Assembly (NCBI GenBank): GCA_963693285.1
Contig: OY848923.1
Coordinates: 3,482,038 to 3,546,037 of the forward strand
Source of the DNA: Xestospongia muta
Lineage: Eukaryota > Porifera > Demospongiae > Haplosclerida > Petrosiidae
Length of the DNA stretch: 64,000 bases
Direction: 5' to 3'
In this document: piece after piece, positions 24,776-37,100 of the stretch
How the letters are laid out: each line of letters starts with the position of its first letter
Numbering within the stretch: position 1 is the stretch's first letter
Position numbers and translations under genes: made by a program
Notes under the pieces: generated by a model
The model's input: the letters and a program-made list of their open reading frames with translations, nothing else
Told to the model about the DNA's origin: nothing
Database searches by the model: none

Positions 24776-25246
24776 ACTGTTGAGCCTACACACAATATTA
24801 CTACAACAGTTATCTACGATGGACTTGCCCTTTTTACTTCCACTTCATCTGAAAATGAATCATCCACTCAGGTATCTGAGCAACCACAGTCGAAAAAGGG
24901 GAAGTTTTGAAAAGTTTATGGTGATACTTTTACATGTAAGGAAACAACTGGCAGTTTAACGTCCTCAGAGAGAGAGATGAACAGGAAATGGTAATGTATT
25001 TCCAAATACCTGTTATGGATATTGATGAAAATCCATTGAAATGGTGGAAACACGAGTCCACTCGAATGTCTTTCTTTTCCCAACTAGCAAAACGATGTCT
25101 GCTCATGCACTACATACCAGTGTGGCTTTTGAAAGAACATTCAGTACTGCTGGTAACATCATTACTAATAACAGATCTATTAAAGCCTGAAAAGGCAAAC
25201 CAATTTATTTTCTTAGCTAACAACCTGGAGTACCCTATATCACATG
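24776..25246 (+). pseudogene. hAT transposase C-terminal fragment
   Basis: Reading across two frameshifts, the plus strand gives the hAT dimerisation region: NPLKWWKHESTRMSFFSQLA, then SVAFERTFSTAGNIITNNRS, then LKPEKANQFIFLANN. The acidic Ser-rich linker upstream (SSENESSTQ) also fits zf-BED/hAT proteins. There is a stop near 24909, a frame change near 25115 and another near 25190. The N-terminal BED finger and catalytic core are absent, so this is a dead fragment. Confidence 0.75.
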
Positions 25247-25299
25247 TATCACAAGATTCACTATACCAATTTATCACTTATATTTAAGAACCTGGAATA

Positions 25300-26900
25300 T
25301 TAAAATGACTTTTCCTAACCATCTATTATATGTATCATTATACCAGTTTATCACATACATTTTTCCTATTTTTTTTGGAACATGTTTTCTAAAAATGTTT
25401 TGAGTTATTAATTGATAAAAGTTTTTAATTTAGCAATATCAAGAAATTGCATGCAAATTAAGGGTATACCGTAAAGCAAAATTTTTAATACCACTCAAAC
25501 ATATTTATACTGGAGTGATTTGAATGTATGAGTGTTTAAAATAATCAATGTTTCAAAGTCGAAACTTATATAATTAAAATCTAGTTACTTAAAACGTCAC
25601 ATACTGAATCACCATAAACTGGAACCTGAGAGGTTCTGCCCTTTATAGACATATTACATCTACAAGTATAAGAGTATTGTTATAAACTCTTAATTTTAAA
25701 CTAGTAACAACTTTTAATGTCCAGTGTTGTTTATTTCTGTCTGTTAAAACAGGAGACACACTCGACATTATATTACTCTATAAAGACATTAATTTGACTT
25801 TTATTTATCAATACATTGACTACCTATTTTTCTTTATGTTCCATTATTAAAAGTAGTTAATAACACAGGTATTCACTTTTAAATTATTTATTTTACGATG
25901 AAAATAGCACTAAAATACATTTGTAGCTCTTTCTTCTTACAGCAATGTTACTACTAAAAGATTTAGGACGAAATATTTAAAACCGACAAAAACACATTGA
26001 TTTAGGCTGTTTTTCTTAGTAAAGTCGCGCTATTCTTATGGAAAACACTGTAAGGTAGAGGTGCATTTTTGGGACTATAGCTATTGTTTTAAGTTATGTA
26101 GACATAAATGACAACTTGTCATCTGAACATGAAAGATTTCTGTGTTGGTTTAGCTTGTTATTATTGCTTTGACAATCTCCTATCATAGTTATGTAGAATA
26201 CATAATACACGTATATAATCAGTGGAAAAATTAACTATAGTGCACTAAATAATTATTAATAAATATTTTCCTTTCAGATGGGTAAGAGAAACGTCAGACT
26301 GTACTATGGAAAGCACAGGTAAATATATTAGATATTTTATAGAAACTAGTACTAGTGACTTGGATAATTATCACATTAAATACTTCATCAGTACTAGTAA
26401 TGTACTGGTATACAATAGGATTGCTTGAGCAACCAATCGATGCTTGAATGAAACTACACAATGTGAAGACCTAAAATGCTTTGAGGTCCTGACGTCATGG
26501 TATCTTCCTATATATTCTCTCCTTTCTTGTTGTCATATTCTTACAATTATCTTGTTCAAGAGCAGTTGAGAGGTCATGTATTAGGATGGTTGCAAAAGTT
26601 GATACAATCTCCCAGTTTTCAGACCTAGAGCACCATTTAAACAGGAGGTCTGCACTATCTAACACTAATAAATATTTATTATAAAACACTTAATTAAAGT
26701 AACATCAAGTGAAGTTGAATCATCTAGTGTCAAAAGTGTGCATGATCTACCAACTCTTTATTTTCTCCAGTACAACCTGCTTCCTCAACACAGCAATCTC
26801 ATCATATTATCTCTCCTCATAGTGACATCTTCATATCCAGTAATTCCAACTTTAAGTCTATATACACATTTTTATGTTTCATTGCAAGCTTTCAAAATAC
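25300..26900. other. AT-rich spacer
   Basis: No exon can be supported, apart from a possible 45-bp exon after the acceptor CTTTCAG at 26279 (reads MGKRNVRLYYGKH) and a Ser-rich stretch after CTCCAG at about 26770. Both could be 5' exons of the DUF6589-type gene that follows. Confidence 0.35.
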
Positions 26901-26902
26901 AT

Positions 26903-28270
26903 TGAAAGGTTATATAATAGCCACTGATAATTTAGATCACAACGTCAGACCAAGGCACCAAACTGTACAAGCCCAAACTGTTTCAATGCACTGGTCTAAT
27001 GCAATTGCTGTGAAAGACAGGTGTGACTTCTCAGACCTGGCTAAGGAAATGCTAACCCCTAATCTAAATTCCTGTGATGTAACACTATTGTTACCTACAG
27101 AAGATGATTGCCAGAAATTGATTGAAAACATTAGTGTTATAGTGGGAAGACTTCTAGTGAAATTTGTAACTGCATGGTTTTTCCAAGTTTTCAGCTTTGA
27201 CACAATCTCACATTTATCATAGACATTCATCTGAAATGTCAGCTCAATCACACATGGTAAGTATACAATTTATTTTTTAATATGTCCAAGTCATGTACTC
27301 ATGTCATTAAAGGTGCCTCTTGGTCTTACTCTGAAAAAACCTGCAAAAGTGGCTGACATGGTTAACGTTTTAGATGAACTCCACCAGTATGTACCATCTT
27401 CATCTATCACAACTGTTGAAGACATTCCAGGACAGGAGGAAGGTGAATCAATTCGTTTAGATTGCTTTCACAGAATTTTGTGTTATGGTGATTAACTAAC
27501 TGTTGAGCGAATAGGAGATGCACAAGCAGTAAGATTAAATTCTGAAAATGGCATTATACAATTAAGAGGATTTATTCCTGCTGTTACTGACTGGCATGCC
27601 AAAGTTAGCTTTTTGGGAGTAAGTTATTACAATAATAACGTCTTATTCAGTACTACTCTTTTTTAGACTATATACAAATGTTTTTATAAGGATGAATCAA
27701 TGGCTGAAGGAGCAACACTGTGTCAGCTGAAATGCCTTATTAATCAATCAAATGTTCCAGCAAAACCTAAACAAAATGCGCATGCCTCTGAAGAATTTTT
27801 TTAAACTGTTGTACAAGCAAACTTCACACTACCTCCCAGAACAACTACTATATTCCCGTTTTGTTAACACTAGAGGAGCACCTGCTGCTTACATATCAAT
27901 AAACCTACATGTAGAACATATTTACAAAGTAGTTAAATCATCTGTTTATAGTCAGATGTCTAATTTGTCATCTAAATCTGTAGTAAGAACTAGCAGATGC
28001 ACTGGAACTCTTTTCAATGTGGTGGAACAATTTGATAGAATATCTGGGCTACATCATCTAAGCAGTGTCCATTCCAAGGCTGAACTTGACAAAGACATTC
28101 ATTGTATTGTTACACAACTACACAACACTTCTAAAGTCTTTCAATGCTTTAATGGCAGACAACATGCACACTTTAAGTCAATACAAGGAAGCATTGTCAA
28201 TTCAATTAAAGCAGACAAAGATAGATTCATTAAATGGATGAATGATCATTTGAAAAACTCTCTTTCATAA
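26903..28270 (+). pseudogene. DUF6589-type transposon-associated gene, decayed
   Basis: The first exon (26903-27220) has the family's DNLDHNVRPRHQT and QTVSMHWSNAIAVKDR motifs. The exon after 27312 begins VPLGLTLKK and continues to HRILCYGD, where a TAA replaces the Gln of the usual GDQLT motif (27492-27494); the frame then stays open through LTVERIGDAQAVRLN and FIPAVTDWHAKVSFLG. A later exon (27666 on) shifts frame near a run of T at about 27797 and continues as a 172-codon frame containing NLHVEHIYKVV and ending at 28270. DUF6589 proteins are linked to DNA transposons in fungi and invertebrates. With one stop and one frameshift this copy is probably dead. The family assignment is from recalled motifs. 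Confidence 0.6.
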
Positions 28271-28465
28271 TGTTAGTTTCTCATTTACTTATTAATAACT
28301 AATCTATTGTTAACGTTGAAGATGGTAATTTACAGTTTCTACAGTATTATTATTAGTTGTCATGTGTTATGTAAACTTGTGGTTACAATTATGTGATGTC
28401 AGCTGTATAATATTCGTTGATTTTTGTACATTTTGTTGTTGTTGGTATCTTACCTCTACTAACAG

Positions 28466-28800
28466 GTTATGAGCCCAGAACGGCGAGCTGACTAGAGCTA
28501 CTGAGAATTGTCTACTGAGAGTCCTGGAAATATAGTCTACCGGAAAACAGCAGATGGCTGAAGCAGCGATATTGCAGAGACAAAGTGGTTGATTGACAAA
28601 TTAAACAGATCTAACTGGTCTGTCTGGAAGTTTCAGATGAAACACCTGCTGCTAGCTAAAGGACTGTAGGGATTAGTAGATAGGACCGAAGATCTCAGAA
28701 GTGGTGCGACAGCTCAGCAACAGGCTGACTTCAAGAGGAGACAACAGAAGACCTTCTCTGAAATCGTTCTATCAATCAGCTTTTCTCAACTTAGTCTCGT
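28466..28800 (+). mobile_element. Ty1/copia 5' fragment (primer site and gag start)
   Basis: GGTTATGAGCCCAGAA at about 28466 resembles the initiator-Met tRNA primer site of copia elements. Downstream, one frame reads WLIDKLNRSNWSVWKFQMKH and then FKRRQQKTFSEIVLSIS, the typical start of copia gag, with a TAG in the middle (KGL*GLV). The rest of the element is missing. Confidence 0.6.
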
Positions 28801-28999
28801 CCCCAGACCTACTCGCAAGCTACAGTAGGTCTGGTCACAAGGCTTGAGTTTCAGGCAGTGATAAGGTAGATTTAATGACAAATTCGAGTTTGATCTCATT
28901 CTTTAGTCTGTCCAGGATAAAGTAAATTTTAACATTTGTAACATAGTTTTCATATACCTAGCTTCTAACTTAGTCTTTGATCTTATTCACCATACATGT

Positions 29000-29830
29000 A
29001 TGTTTCATCCATTAAAAGATGATATATGGATGGATAGAGAGATAAATGGATGTGCAACTAGATAAATTATTATTATTATACAAATAACTATGTACCTGTA
29101 TATATGTGACTTTATTAAAATAGAACAGTATACAAGCTCTTCACTGATCAAATGATCATTGTGTTGTTGATATGATTGTTTAAAAAATTTACTCTATTTA
29201 TAAATCAGACAAACATGTTAAAAATGACAATAAGTAGATCACATGTAGTCAATGAATGTTGTAATATGTCATGAAATGAGGTAATGTTTTAATACATTGA
29301 AGAAACTAATGCTTCTTTTAACATCTTGGTTATATAACCCAGTAAATAGTCATAACAGTAGATATATAGAGTTGTAGCTTACTGATTAGTCCAGAACAGT
29401 AACTGAGAGTAAACTTGTCTCATAGAACCACTGTATAAGATAATAGATAGATAGATGTAAGACTAAATGGATGATGAGTATGGACAGATGAATGGACAAA
29501 TGGATAAATGAACAAATTCAATTTATAAATAAAGAGTTGATGAACGGACTTAAACGATAAAAGTGTAGAACAAGTATTCATCTGTCTATTAATCCACTCA
29601 TCTATCCATCTTATCATAATATTCATCCATACATGTATTTTTCATCCATGAAAAGATGCTATATGGATGGATAGAGAGATAGATGGATGTGTAGATAGAT
29701 GAACGAATCCAATGGATGAATGGAGAGAAGATGTTACATAGATGGATCAAGACATCTACCTGATCCATTAAACCATTCATCTATCAATCTAATATTATTT
29801 ATCTATTCATTCATTTGTCTATCAATTTAT
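29000..29830. repeat. Degenerate ATGGAT/GATA minisatellite region
   Basis: Repeated ATGGATGGATAG-like and TCTATCCATC-like units on both strands, including a duplicated block (CATACATGTAT...GATGGATAGAGAGATA near 28990-29040 and 29625-29690). ORFs across it are low-complexity artefacts. Beyond it to 30250 I see nothing certain; a minus-strand stretch at 29990-29880 reads FVQFVLKYLREADIPDHNSR and may be part of an exon, without clear splice sites. Confidence 0.6.
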
Positions 29831-30249
29831 TAAAGAGACATCCATAATATGTACATGTGTGTGTGTTAACTAACTCATCATATCTCATCATTGGTCTACT
29901 ATTATGATCTGGTATATCTGCTTCTCTCAGATACTTCAGAACAAACTGTACAAACTTATCAACATAAGGAACAACATATTTAGTTTATCAGTCTTGATCA
30001 TATACATGTGATGTATAGAGTAAACTTGTCTTTACTGGAAATAATATAAAATGATATGTTCATTAATAGTTTATCTATAAGTCCATTTAATAACTATCCA
30101 TCCATTTACTAGTTCTCTCATTCTAGACACTAGTTATTAACTCACTCATAATCTATCCATTTTATTATCTGACATCTATCAAATCCTCTGTCAAAAGCAG
30201 CTGTAAAATGTGAACATATGTGACTTCATTAGTACCAGACTTTCTGCTC

Positions 30250-30460
30250 TACAAATGGTAAACTTAATATTATAACCGGTAGTAAGTAACAATAGTTCCT
30301 CTAGACACTGAACACAAATGAAATGATATTTCAACAACAATGAACTTTACACAACTAACTGACTTATATACATGTCTGACAGAAAATTACAAATTAAAAT
30401 TACTTCAAAATATAAACAAAATGTCACCAGGATTAATAATCTAAAAAGTAAGTTACAACA
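30250..30460 (-). repeat. Probable 3' LTR of second gypsy element
   Basis: Minus-strand sequence starting TGTTGTAAC at 30460, directly after a polypurine tract (AGAAGGGGAGGAA, 30473-30461), with a TATATAAG box inside. The outer end and target duplication were not located and no 5' LTR was found. Confidence 0.5.
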
Positions 30461-33165
30461 TTCCTCCCCTTCTAGATTGAAAGGTAAAGTCCATAACAAT
30501 CAACAGCTTTTCTTTTTCAATTAGAGAACACAGAAGAGAGGTGGTGGTGGATGATGTGACCTCCAACTGACCATGACCTTGTTTTAGATTTGAAGTTGCT
30601 TCAGTAGTTGATGTAGTGCACAAAAAAGGCCAATCATCAAAATCATTTGCCTCTTGATTTTTGCTGTCAAGGGAGTGACAATATCTAAGTTGATCAACTT
30701 GACAACATTAAATAGAGCCAGAAGAAATTTGTACTTGATATGACACAGGACCCGAAATACATGTTACAGTGATGGCAATCTACTTGTTAGGACCCCTGAA
30801 TTTCTTGCATATAACTGATCCCCTACTGCAAATTTTTGACACCGTTTAGTAACTGTTGCCAACTTGTCTCCTTTCTCAATAAATGTACGAGACATATCTG
30901 GATGGAGTAGGTCCAAATGAGTACAAAGTCTCCAACGCATTAGCTGTTCAGCAGATGATAGACCAGTGGTACTATGAGGAGTAACTCTATATCCTAAATC
31001 AAAACCTTGAAATTCTTTCTTGAACATTACTTTCCAATTTTCTAATTCCATTCTTAAAAGTCTATACAGCACACTCAGCTAAACCATTTGAGCTCAGGTG
31101 GTATGGAGAAGTCAATATGTGTTTTATTCTATTTCTTTCCGTGAAGAGTGAAAATTCCTGACTAGTAAACCCAGATCCATTATCCGATACTAATTGTTCC
31201 AGGATTCCATGAGTTGCAAATATAATTCTGAGTTTTTCAATGGTAGCTTCAGTAGATGTAGAGGAAACAACATGGACCTCCATCCACTAAGAATGAGCAT
31301 CAATTAGTAAGAGATATAATTTTCCTAAAAAAGGACCAAGATGATCAGTATGTACTCTTACACATGGTCTACTAGGAAATTCCTATAGGTGCAGAGGAGC
31401 TTTACTTGGCATTGAACGATGCAGTTGACAAATCTTGCACTGTTGAACTTCCTTTTCAATATCAGAGTCTAAACCAGGCCACCATATATACGAACGAGAT
31501 AAACTCTTTATATTGCTCAATCCTGGGTGTGTCTCATGCAGCTGTTTGATAATGTTACTTCTCCTTTCTAAAGAAATAACCACTCTCAATCCCCAAAGTA
31601 TACAACCATCTATGACACTTATTTCAGTGTGACGTCAAAAATAAGGACGAATATCAGGCACAGGGTCACTGATAGTCCACCCTATTTGGACCAGGTGACA
31701 AACTCTAGCTAGAACAGGGTCCTTTTCTGTCTATGATTTAATCTGTGAAGCAGAGACAACATTGTGAGAGAGGTGATCTAGGACCACGTTTATGTCTCCA
31801 GGGATTAGAACTGATGAGGGTGATTCAGGTAGTGGAAGTCTACTTAGGGCATCAGCATTTGCCATTTTAGTACCAGGTCTATGTTGAATGGTGTACTGAT
31901 ATGGTGACAATGTTAAAGCCCATCGCTGTATCCTGGAGGGTGCCATGACTGGAATCTGACAACACTTGCTGAGGAGATGTTTCAGTGGCTGATGGTCAGA
32001 ATACAATGTGCATGGGTTACCAAATAAATATTGATAAAACCCCTTTACAGCAAAAACAATTGCTAATGCTTCCCTTCTCCAGCTCAGAATATTTTTTTCT
32101 GCAGGAAACAAAGTTCAAGAGATAAAAGTAATAGGATTCTTCACTGTTATCATCTATTCTGTGAGCAAGAACAGCTCCTAAGCCATAGGGGGGAGCATCA
32201 CATGAGAGAATTGATGGTTTCACACTATCAAAATGAACATGTAATGAGGAACACTGAAGGAGATATTTGGCCTTTAAAGCCCTTAACTTGTTCCTTAGAC
32301 CATTTCCATTTGGTATCTTTACATAGTAAACTGTGCAATGGAGCTAAGATTGTTGACACATTAAGGAGGAACTTGTTATAATAATTCAGAAGCTCTAAAA
32401 AAGACTTTAATTCCGTAATATTAGTGGGTTCTAGGCCTTTTTAATGGCTTTTACCTTACTGCTTGAGGGTTGAAGGCCCTTAACATCAATGACGTGACTA
32501 AGGTATTCCACTGATGTTGTCATAAAGACACATTTTGAGTTCTTCAGAAATAGTCCAACAGATTCTAATCGCTCTAACACTTGGTCCAAGTTATGTAAAT
32601 GATCCTCTTCATCCACACCTCCAACCAAAATATCATCAATATAAACACATACTTTTGAAAGTCCTTGCAGAAGAGTTTCCATGGTATGTTGAAACAATTC
32701 TGGTGCAGTGGAAATGCCAAAAGGTATTCTCTGATACTGAAACAATCCCTTGTGTGTGTTGATTGTTGTAAATTTTTTTGAGTCATCATCAAGTAATATC
32801 TGCTGGTATGCATGACTTAAATCATGTTTTGTGAAGATAATTCCACTTGAAAGAGCTGCAAAAAGGTCATCAACACAAGGTAATGGATAGGAGTCTGTTT
32901 GAGTGGCCTGGTTAATACCTACCTTATAGTCACCACAAATACGGATGTTGGTGTCACTCTTGACAACAGGAACAATTGGAGCAGCTCAATCTGAGAATGA
33001 TACTGGTGTAATAATACCCAGATTTTGTAGCCGTTCAAACTCTTTCTCAACTTTCTCTTTAAGTACATATGGCACAGGTCAAGGTTTGAAAAAACGAGGT
33101 TGAGCTGTAGGATCTACGTCTAAATCAAGCATGAAACTGTTTTAGTGTTTCCATCTAGAATACAT
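30461..33165 (-). mobile_element. Truncated Ty3/gypsy element: pol remains
   Basis: On the minus strand: RT from about 33110, with an intact YIDDIL catalytic motif near 32650 (frame 32745-32431), thumb and RNase H (32223-31731, including YSDHQPLKHLL and ADALSRLPLP), then integrase with an intact HHCC zinc region (HETHPG, then CKICQLHRS, 31589-31383), a core interrupted by a TAG near 31290, SDNGSGFTSQEF at about 31180 and YHLSSNGLAECAV near 31080. Several frameshifts and stops separate these. gag and protease are missing: similarity ends abruptly near 33165. The LTR start sequence differs from the 15761 element, so it is a different family. Confidence 0.85.
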
Positions 33166-33564
33166 TATTCTGTGTTTAGTGATGTAAACAAGCGAAAGAG
33201 CAGACAAACTTCAAACAGAAGGATACATACAAGGTGTCTAGAGCAGTGTGAAAGTAAAATCAGATATCTAGTAACTGAAGTTTACAAAATGGGAATAAAC
33301 AAAGTAATGATAGATTGAATGGTACAAAGTGAGTGTATAATAAATAGGAGGATACTGACCATCAAATGTTTATGAATACTATAAATCAACTAATTGATGC
33401 TTCCATCATTTATCCAATTACCGTTTGATCACTATAATGATAATATATTGATCACTTGTGTAATATATACCCTCCTTAACACAATATTACAAATTATATT
33501 GTGTGATCAGTCAATGAGCGAGGAGAAGAGAGTATAAACTAAAACTTGCCATTAAAATAGACTA

Positions 33565-33700
33565 TAAGTCAGAATCTTATCAGACTGACCAATGTAAGCA
33601 ATATGTCAGCTGAAAATCACCTCAATTTTGAAAGTCACGTTCAACAATGATCTTCAACCAGGTAGAGTTAGAGTGTGGTTCTGCAAAGATGACTGCTCCT
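33565..33700 (+). repeat. Upstream copy of the K2 5' flank
   Basis: The block running from CAGAATCTTAT through CAGCTGAAAATC to GTTAGAGTGTGGTTC is repeated at about 33938-34065 directly before K2 exon 1. About 370 bp separate the two. Between them (33840-33930) lies an AT-poor stretch with the palindrome TTCGCAATTGCGA. Confidence 0.65.
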
Positions 33701-33937
33701 AGGTGAAGGAACAAGTCACTTAATATTCACAGTAGGCATGATCTTTACATAAATAATAACATGAATTTTTTTAATAAATAATAAACAGTAATAAAATATA
33801 ATGCACAATGATACTGTCCTCAGATTATAAAACTGAGAACTGTCCATTATGGAATCAAGTCTTCCCTCAGGATTAACAAATTAGGAAAGACTCGTTTCGC
33901 AATTGCGACTCTTCAGGCAAGACTTCGTATTTCATAA

Positions 33938-34101
33938 GTCAGTATCTTATAAGGTTGACCTATGTAAGTAATCTATCAGCTGTGAAGACAAACATACTCG
34001 ACAATTTGACCATCACGTGCAACAATCAACTCCACCCAGGTATGTTAGGGTGTGGTCCTCAAAAGTACTCGAGATTTCTTTTACTGACGTTTCAAAACTA
34101 A
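33938..34101 (+). promoter_or_regulatory. 5' flank of K2, duplicated block
   Basis: Second copy of the block at 33565-33700, ending at the K2 start codon. It probably contains the promoter and leader. The role of the duplication is unknown. Confidence 0.4.
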
Positions 34102-37100
34102 ATGGCTACTTCAGGTAATATTTCATGTCAATATAGCCTTCGTACAATTCTTGTAGTAGATGTGATCATATACTGTAGATATATTACATTATACTGTAAC
34201 CTGATCTCAAGATATAATATATATCATTCTCTACAGGACAATACAAACTTGGTATAAGAGTTCAACATAGTACTCAAGTAATTGGAGATAACCTGTACCT
34301 GTGGGGTGGGGGTCCACATCCTGATTTACCTCAAGTACATAATAATGATAGGAAAAGAAGACTTACATCACAGGTAGAAATCTTCAACATTACCTCTGGC
34401 AAGTGGGACAGTATACCTACCAGTGGTGACCCACCACTTGGTGTAGCTGCTTATGTATGTACAACATTTAAGAACATAATTTATTATTTTGGAGGTTGGT
34501 GTCTCCATGACAACTGCTACCATAATGCCATCTTTCAACTTGATACGTCTACCTACACCTGGACACAACTACAACCTACAAATGACAGGATAGCAGTGAT
34601 GAAGAGAGGCCATGGTGGTATGATTTCAACTGAACATAATGGACAACATTGTCTACTAATTGTAGGAGGTTTTGGACCCCCACCATTTACACAAGTACCA
34701 CAAGCTCGATATTATCAGTTATCCAATGGTAAAGTATCTACCAATGAACACAATATGTTTGATATATTAACTGGTAAGAACATTAATATATCATATTATA
34801 TTATCAGATATCACTTATTACAGTCAGTATCACTACATAGTGTGTATAAACTAAAAAACTAAAATATTTATCCATTTAGTCCAAAGTAGTATTGAGGTAT
34901 CCTATTATGATATGATATACATCAATTGATATTACTTACCTCAAGACATACTATATCTTGTGTATGTGTAAAAGTATAGCCTTTCCTTTTGTTTTAAACT
35001 AATAAATGACACGGCTAAGCTGGAAAACATCAGAGTTAACAAATAGTATAATTAGTAACTATAACTATACTACTAGTTACTGTCATATTGTAGTCTATTT
35101 AAAGTGAACTAAATAAAATAATAAAACTTAAAATAAGTCTAATATTGATATTGCTAAGTACAACATGTAAACATTAAACATGTTTTATCATGAGATGATA
35201 GAAACTAATTAATTATTCATTATTATTGATCTATACAACAGTTCACTTTGTCTCCTGTCACTTACACCTCTTATGTAATGATTTCAGTAGAACATTGACA
35301 GTGATACTTTATTAATGATCAGTTTAGGTTGATATTAATATTATAACTGTATCATTTTACTGATCATTGTATTATGACCAATTATCTAACTACTACTATG
35401 ATACAAGTATAATGATGACTGTTCTGTTTGTTCTCTTTTTAGGTCAATGGATTATACCTGAGATCACTGGACAATGTATGCCACCTAATAGTGGCTTTGT
35501 TATGGAAGCAATAAACAATACAAGAGCAATCATCTTTGGTGGTGCAGTTAAAGGCACATCATCCAATACTGTTTATATACTGGATATCATCAACTGTACA
35601 GTGGTATGTTATATTATCATTCATACACTGACTGATAACATGTTATATAATGAGTGTTAGTTGAGTTTATTTGTTTATCTAGCACTGGCAGACTATAGCT
35701 AAACCTGACCCAGTAGTACAATGGCCAGAGGAAAGAGGAGATCATGCTGCCAGTATTATCACTGGATCATTATCACCTATACTAGTAATGACAGGTGGCC
35801 GTAGACTAAACGAAACAATAAATGATTGCTGGATACTGGATGTTAATGAGAAGTCATGGACAAAGGTATGTCATTGATAATATACCATATTACCTCTAAT
35901 TTATTATACAATGATAGTTACTAAGTTAGTACATGTAACTGTCCATATATTTAGAAGTATAATAAATCATATCCGTTTACAACTGTTACACTAGAATATG
36001 TTGTTATCTATATTGTATGGACTTACTGTCTTTTTAAATTAAAAAATATAAAAATTACATTTTCTATCTGAACATTTAGAGTATATCTGGTATTACTTTA
36101 ATCATCTCTTTTAAGTAGAAGTATTATATCTCATATAGTGTCTTAACTATATCAGTTAATACAAACATTACATATTGTACCACTTGAGATATGTTATAAT
36201 AGTAGTACATAAAAATATATAATGTATATAGAATGTAATAACATTATTATATAATTATATTATACCATATAGCCGGTTATTTTTGCGGCACATATTATTT
36301 ATTTTAGAATTTTACATGCACTTTATTTGACAGTGCAATAACAGGTGTCAAAAGTAGGTCCCGTCTACTTTTAGTTGCCACGTGCTCAGCCACGTATATA
36401 CAGATGGCGGCTTCGAGGGCCATACTCAGCAGCCTATTTCCCTATGGTGGCTCTCTGCTCAGGAGTATACGTATTGTAGACTTGACAATGGGCTGGGGAC
36501 TAGCCAGCTTCGACTTCTGCCGTCAAAAGCCTCACTTCAGCATTAGCTGCCACTATTGCTACTGATGGCATGTTTCTTGAGAGCAGCCTCCTTGGGTTGG
36601 GTAAACCGACACTTTCATTCTGGTGGTTCTGTCTCTGGAAGTACTGTAGGATTAACATCTTTCTTCACACATACCATGTAGACTTCAACATAGGCATGAC
36701 TAAATTTTGGATTGACTTTAATTATTAGTAATACTTAATATTAGCGTATCTAAATTTGGCACTCTATCGACAGCAGCAATATAAATTCTCGCCGAAAATA
36801 CCGGCTATACGGTATTATATAAAATGCCTTTGGTAAGTTAATATTTGTGATAATTGATATCTGTCTATAACAGTGTTATTATAGTCTCATGAGCCAGACC
36901 CTTTGCTTAGAGAGGAAGGGTCTGGTCTACCAGGCATAGTGCAGTTGTGTCCTTCCCCATCATTCCTGGGGAAACCACTATTTGGTCAACAGATACTTGA
37001 GCAAACCACAATTGTTTACGTAGTTGCATAATAACCTAATTGTATTAATTACTGCCAACAAAGTCTTCACCTATTAGAAGAAATAGAATAGATGCAGAGG

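Noticed and set aside
29880..29990. Minus-strand exon-like stretch reading VLKYLREADIPDH
   Set aside because: Protein-like, but no convincing splice acceptor and no neighbouring exons, so not called as a gene.
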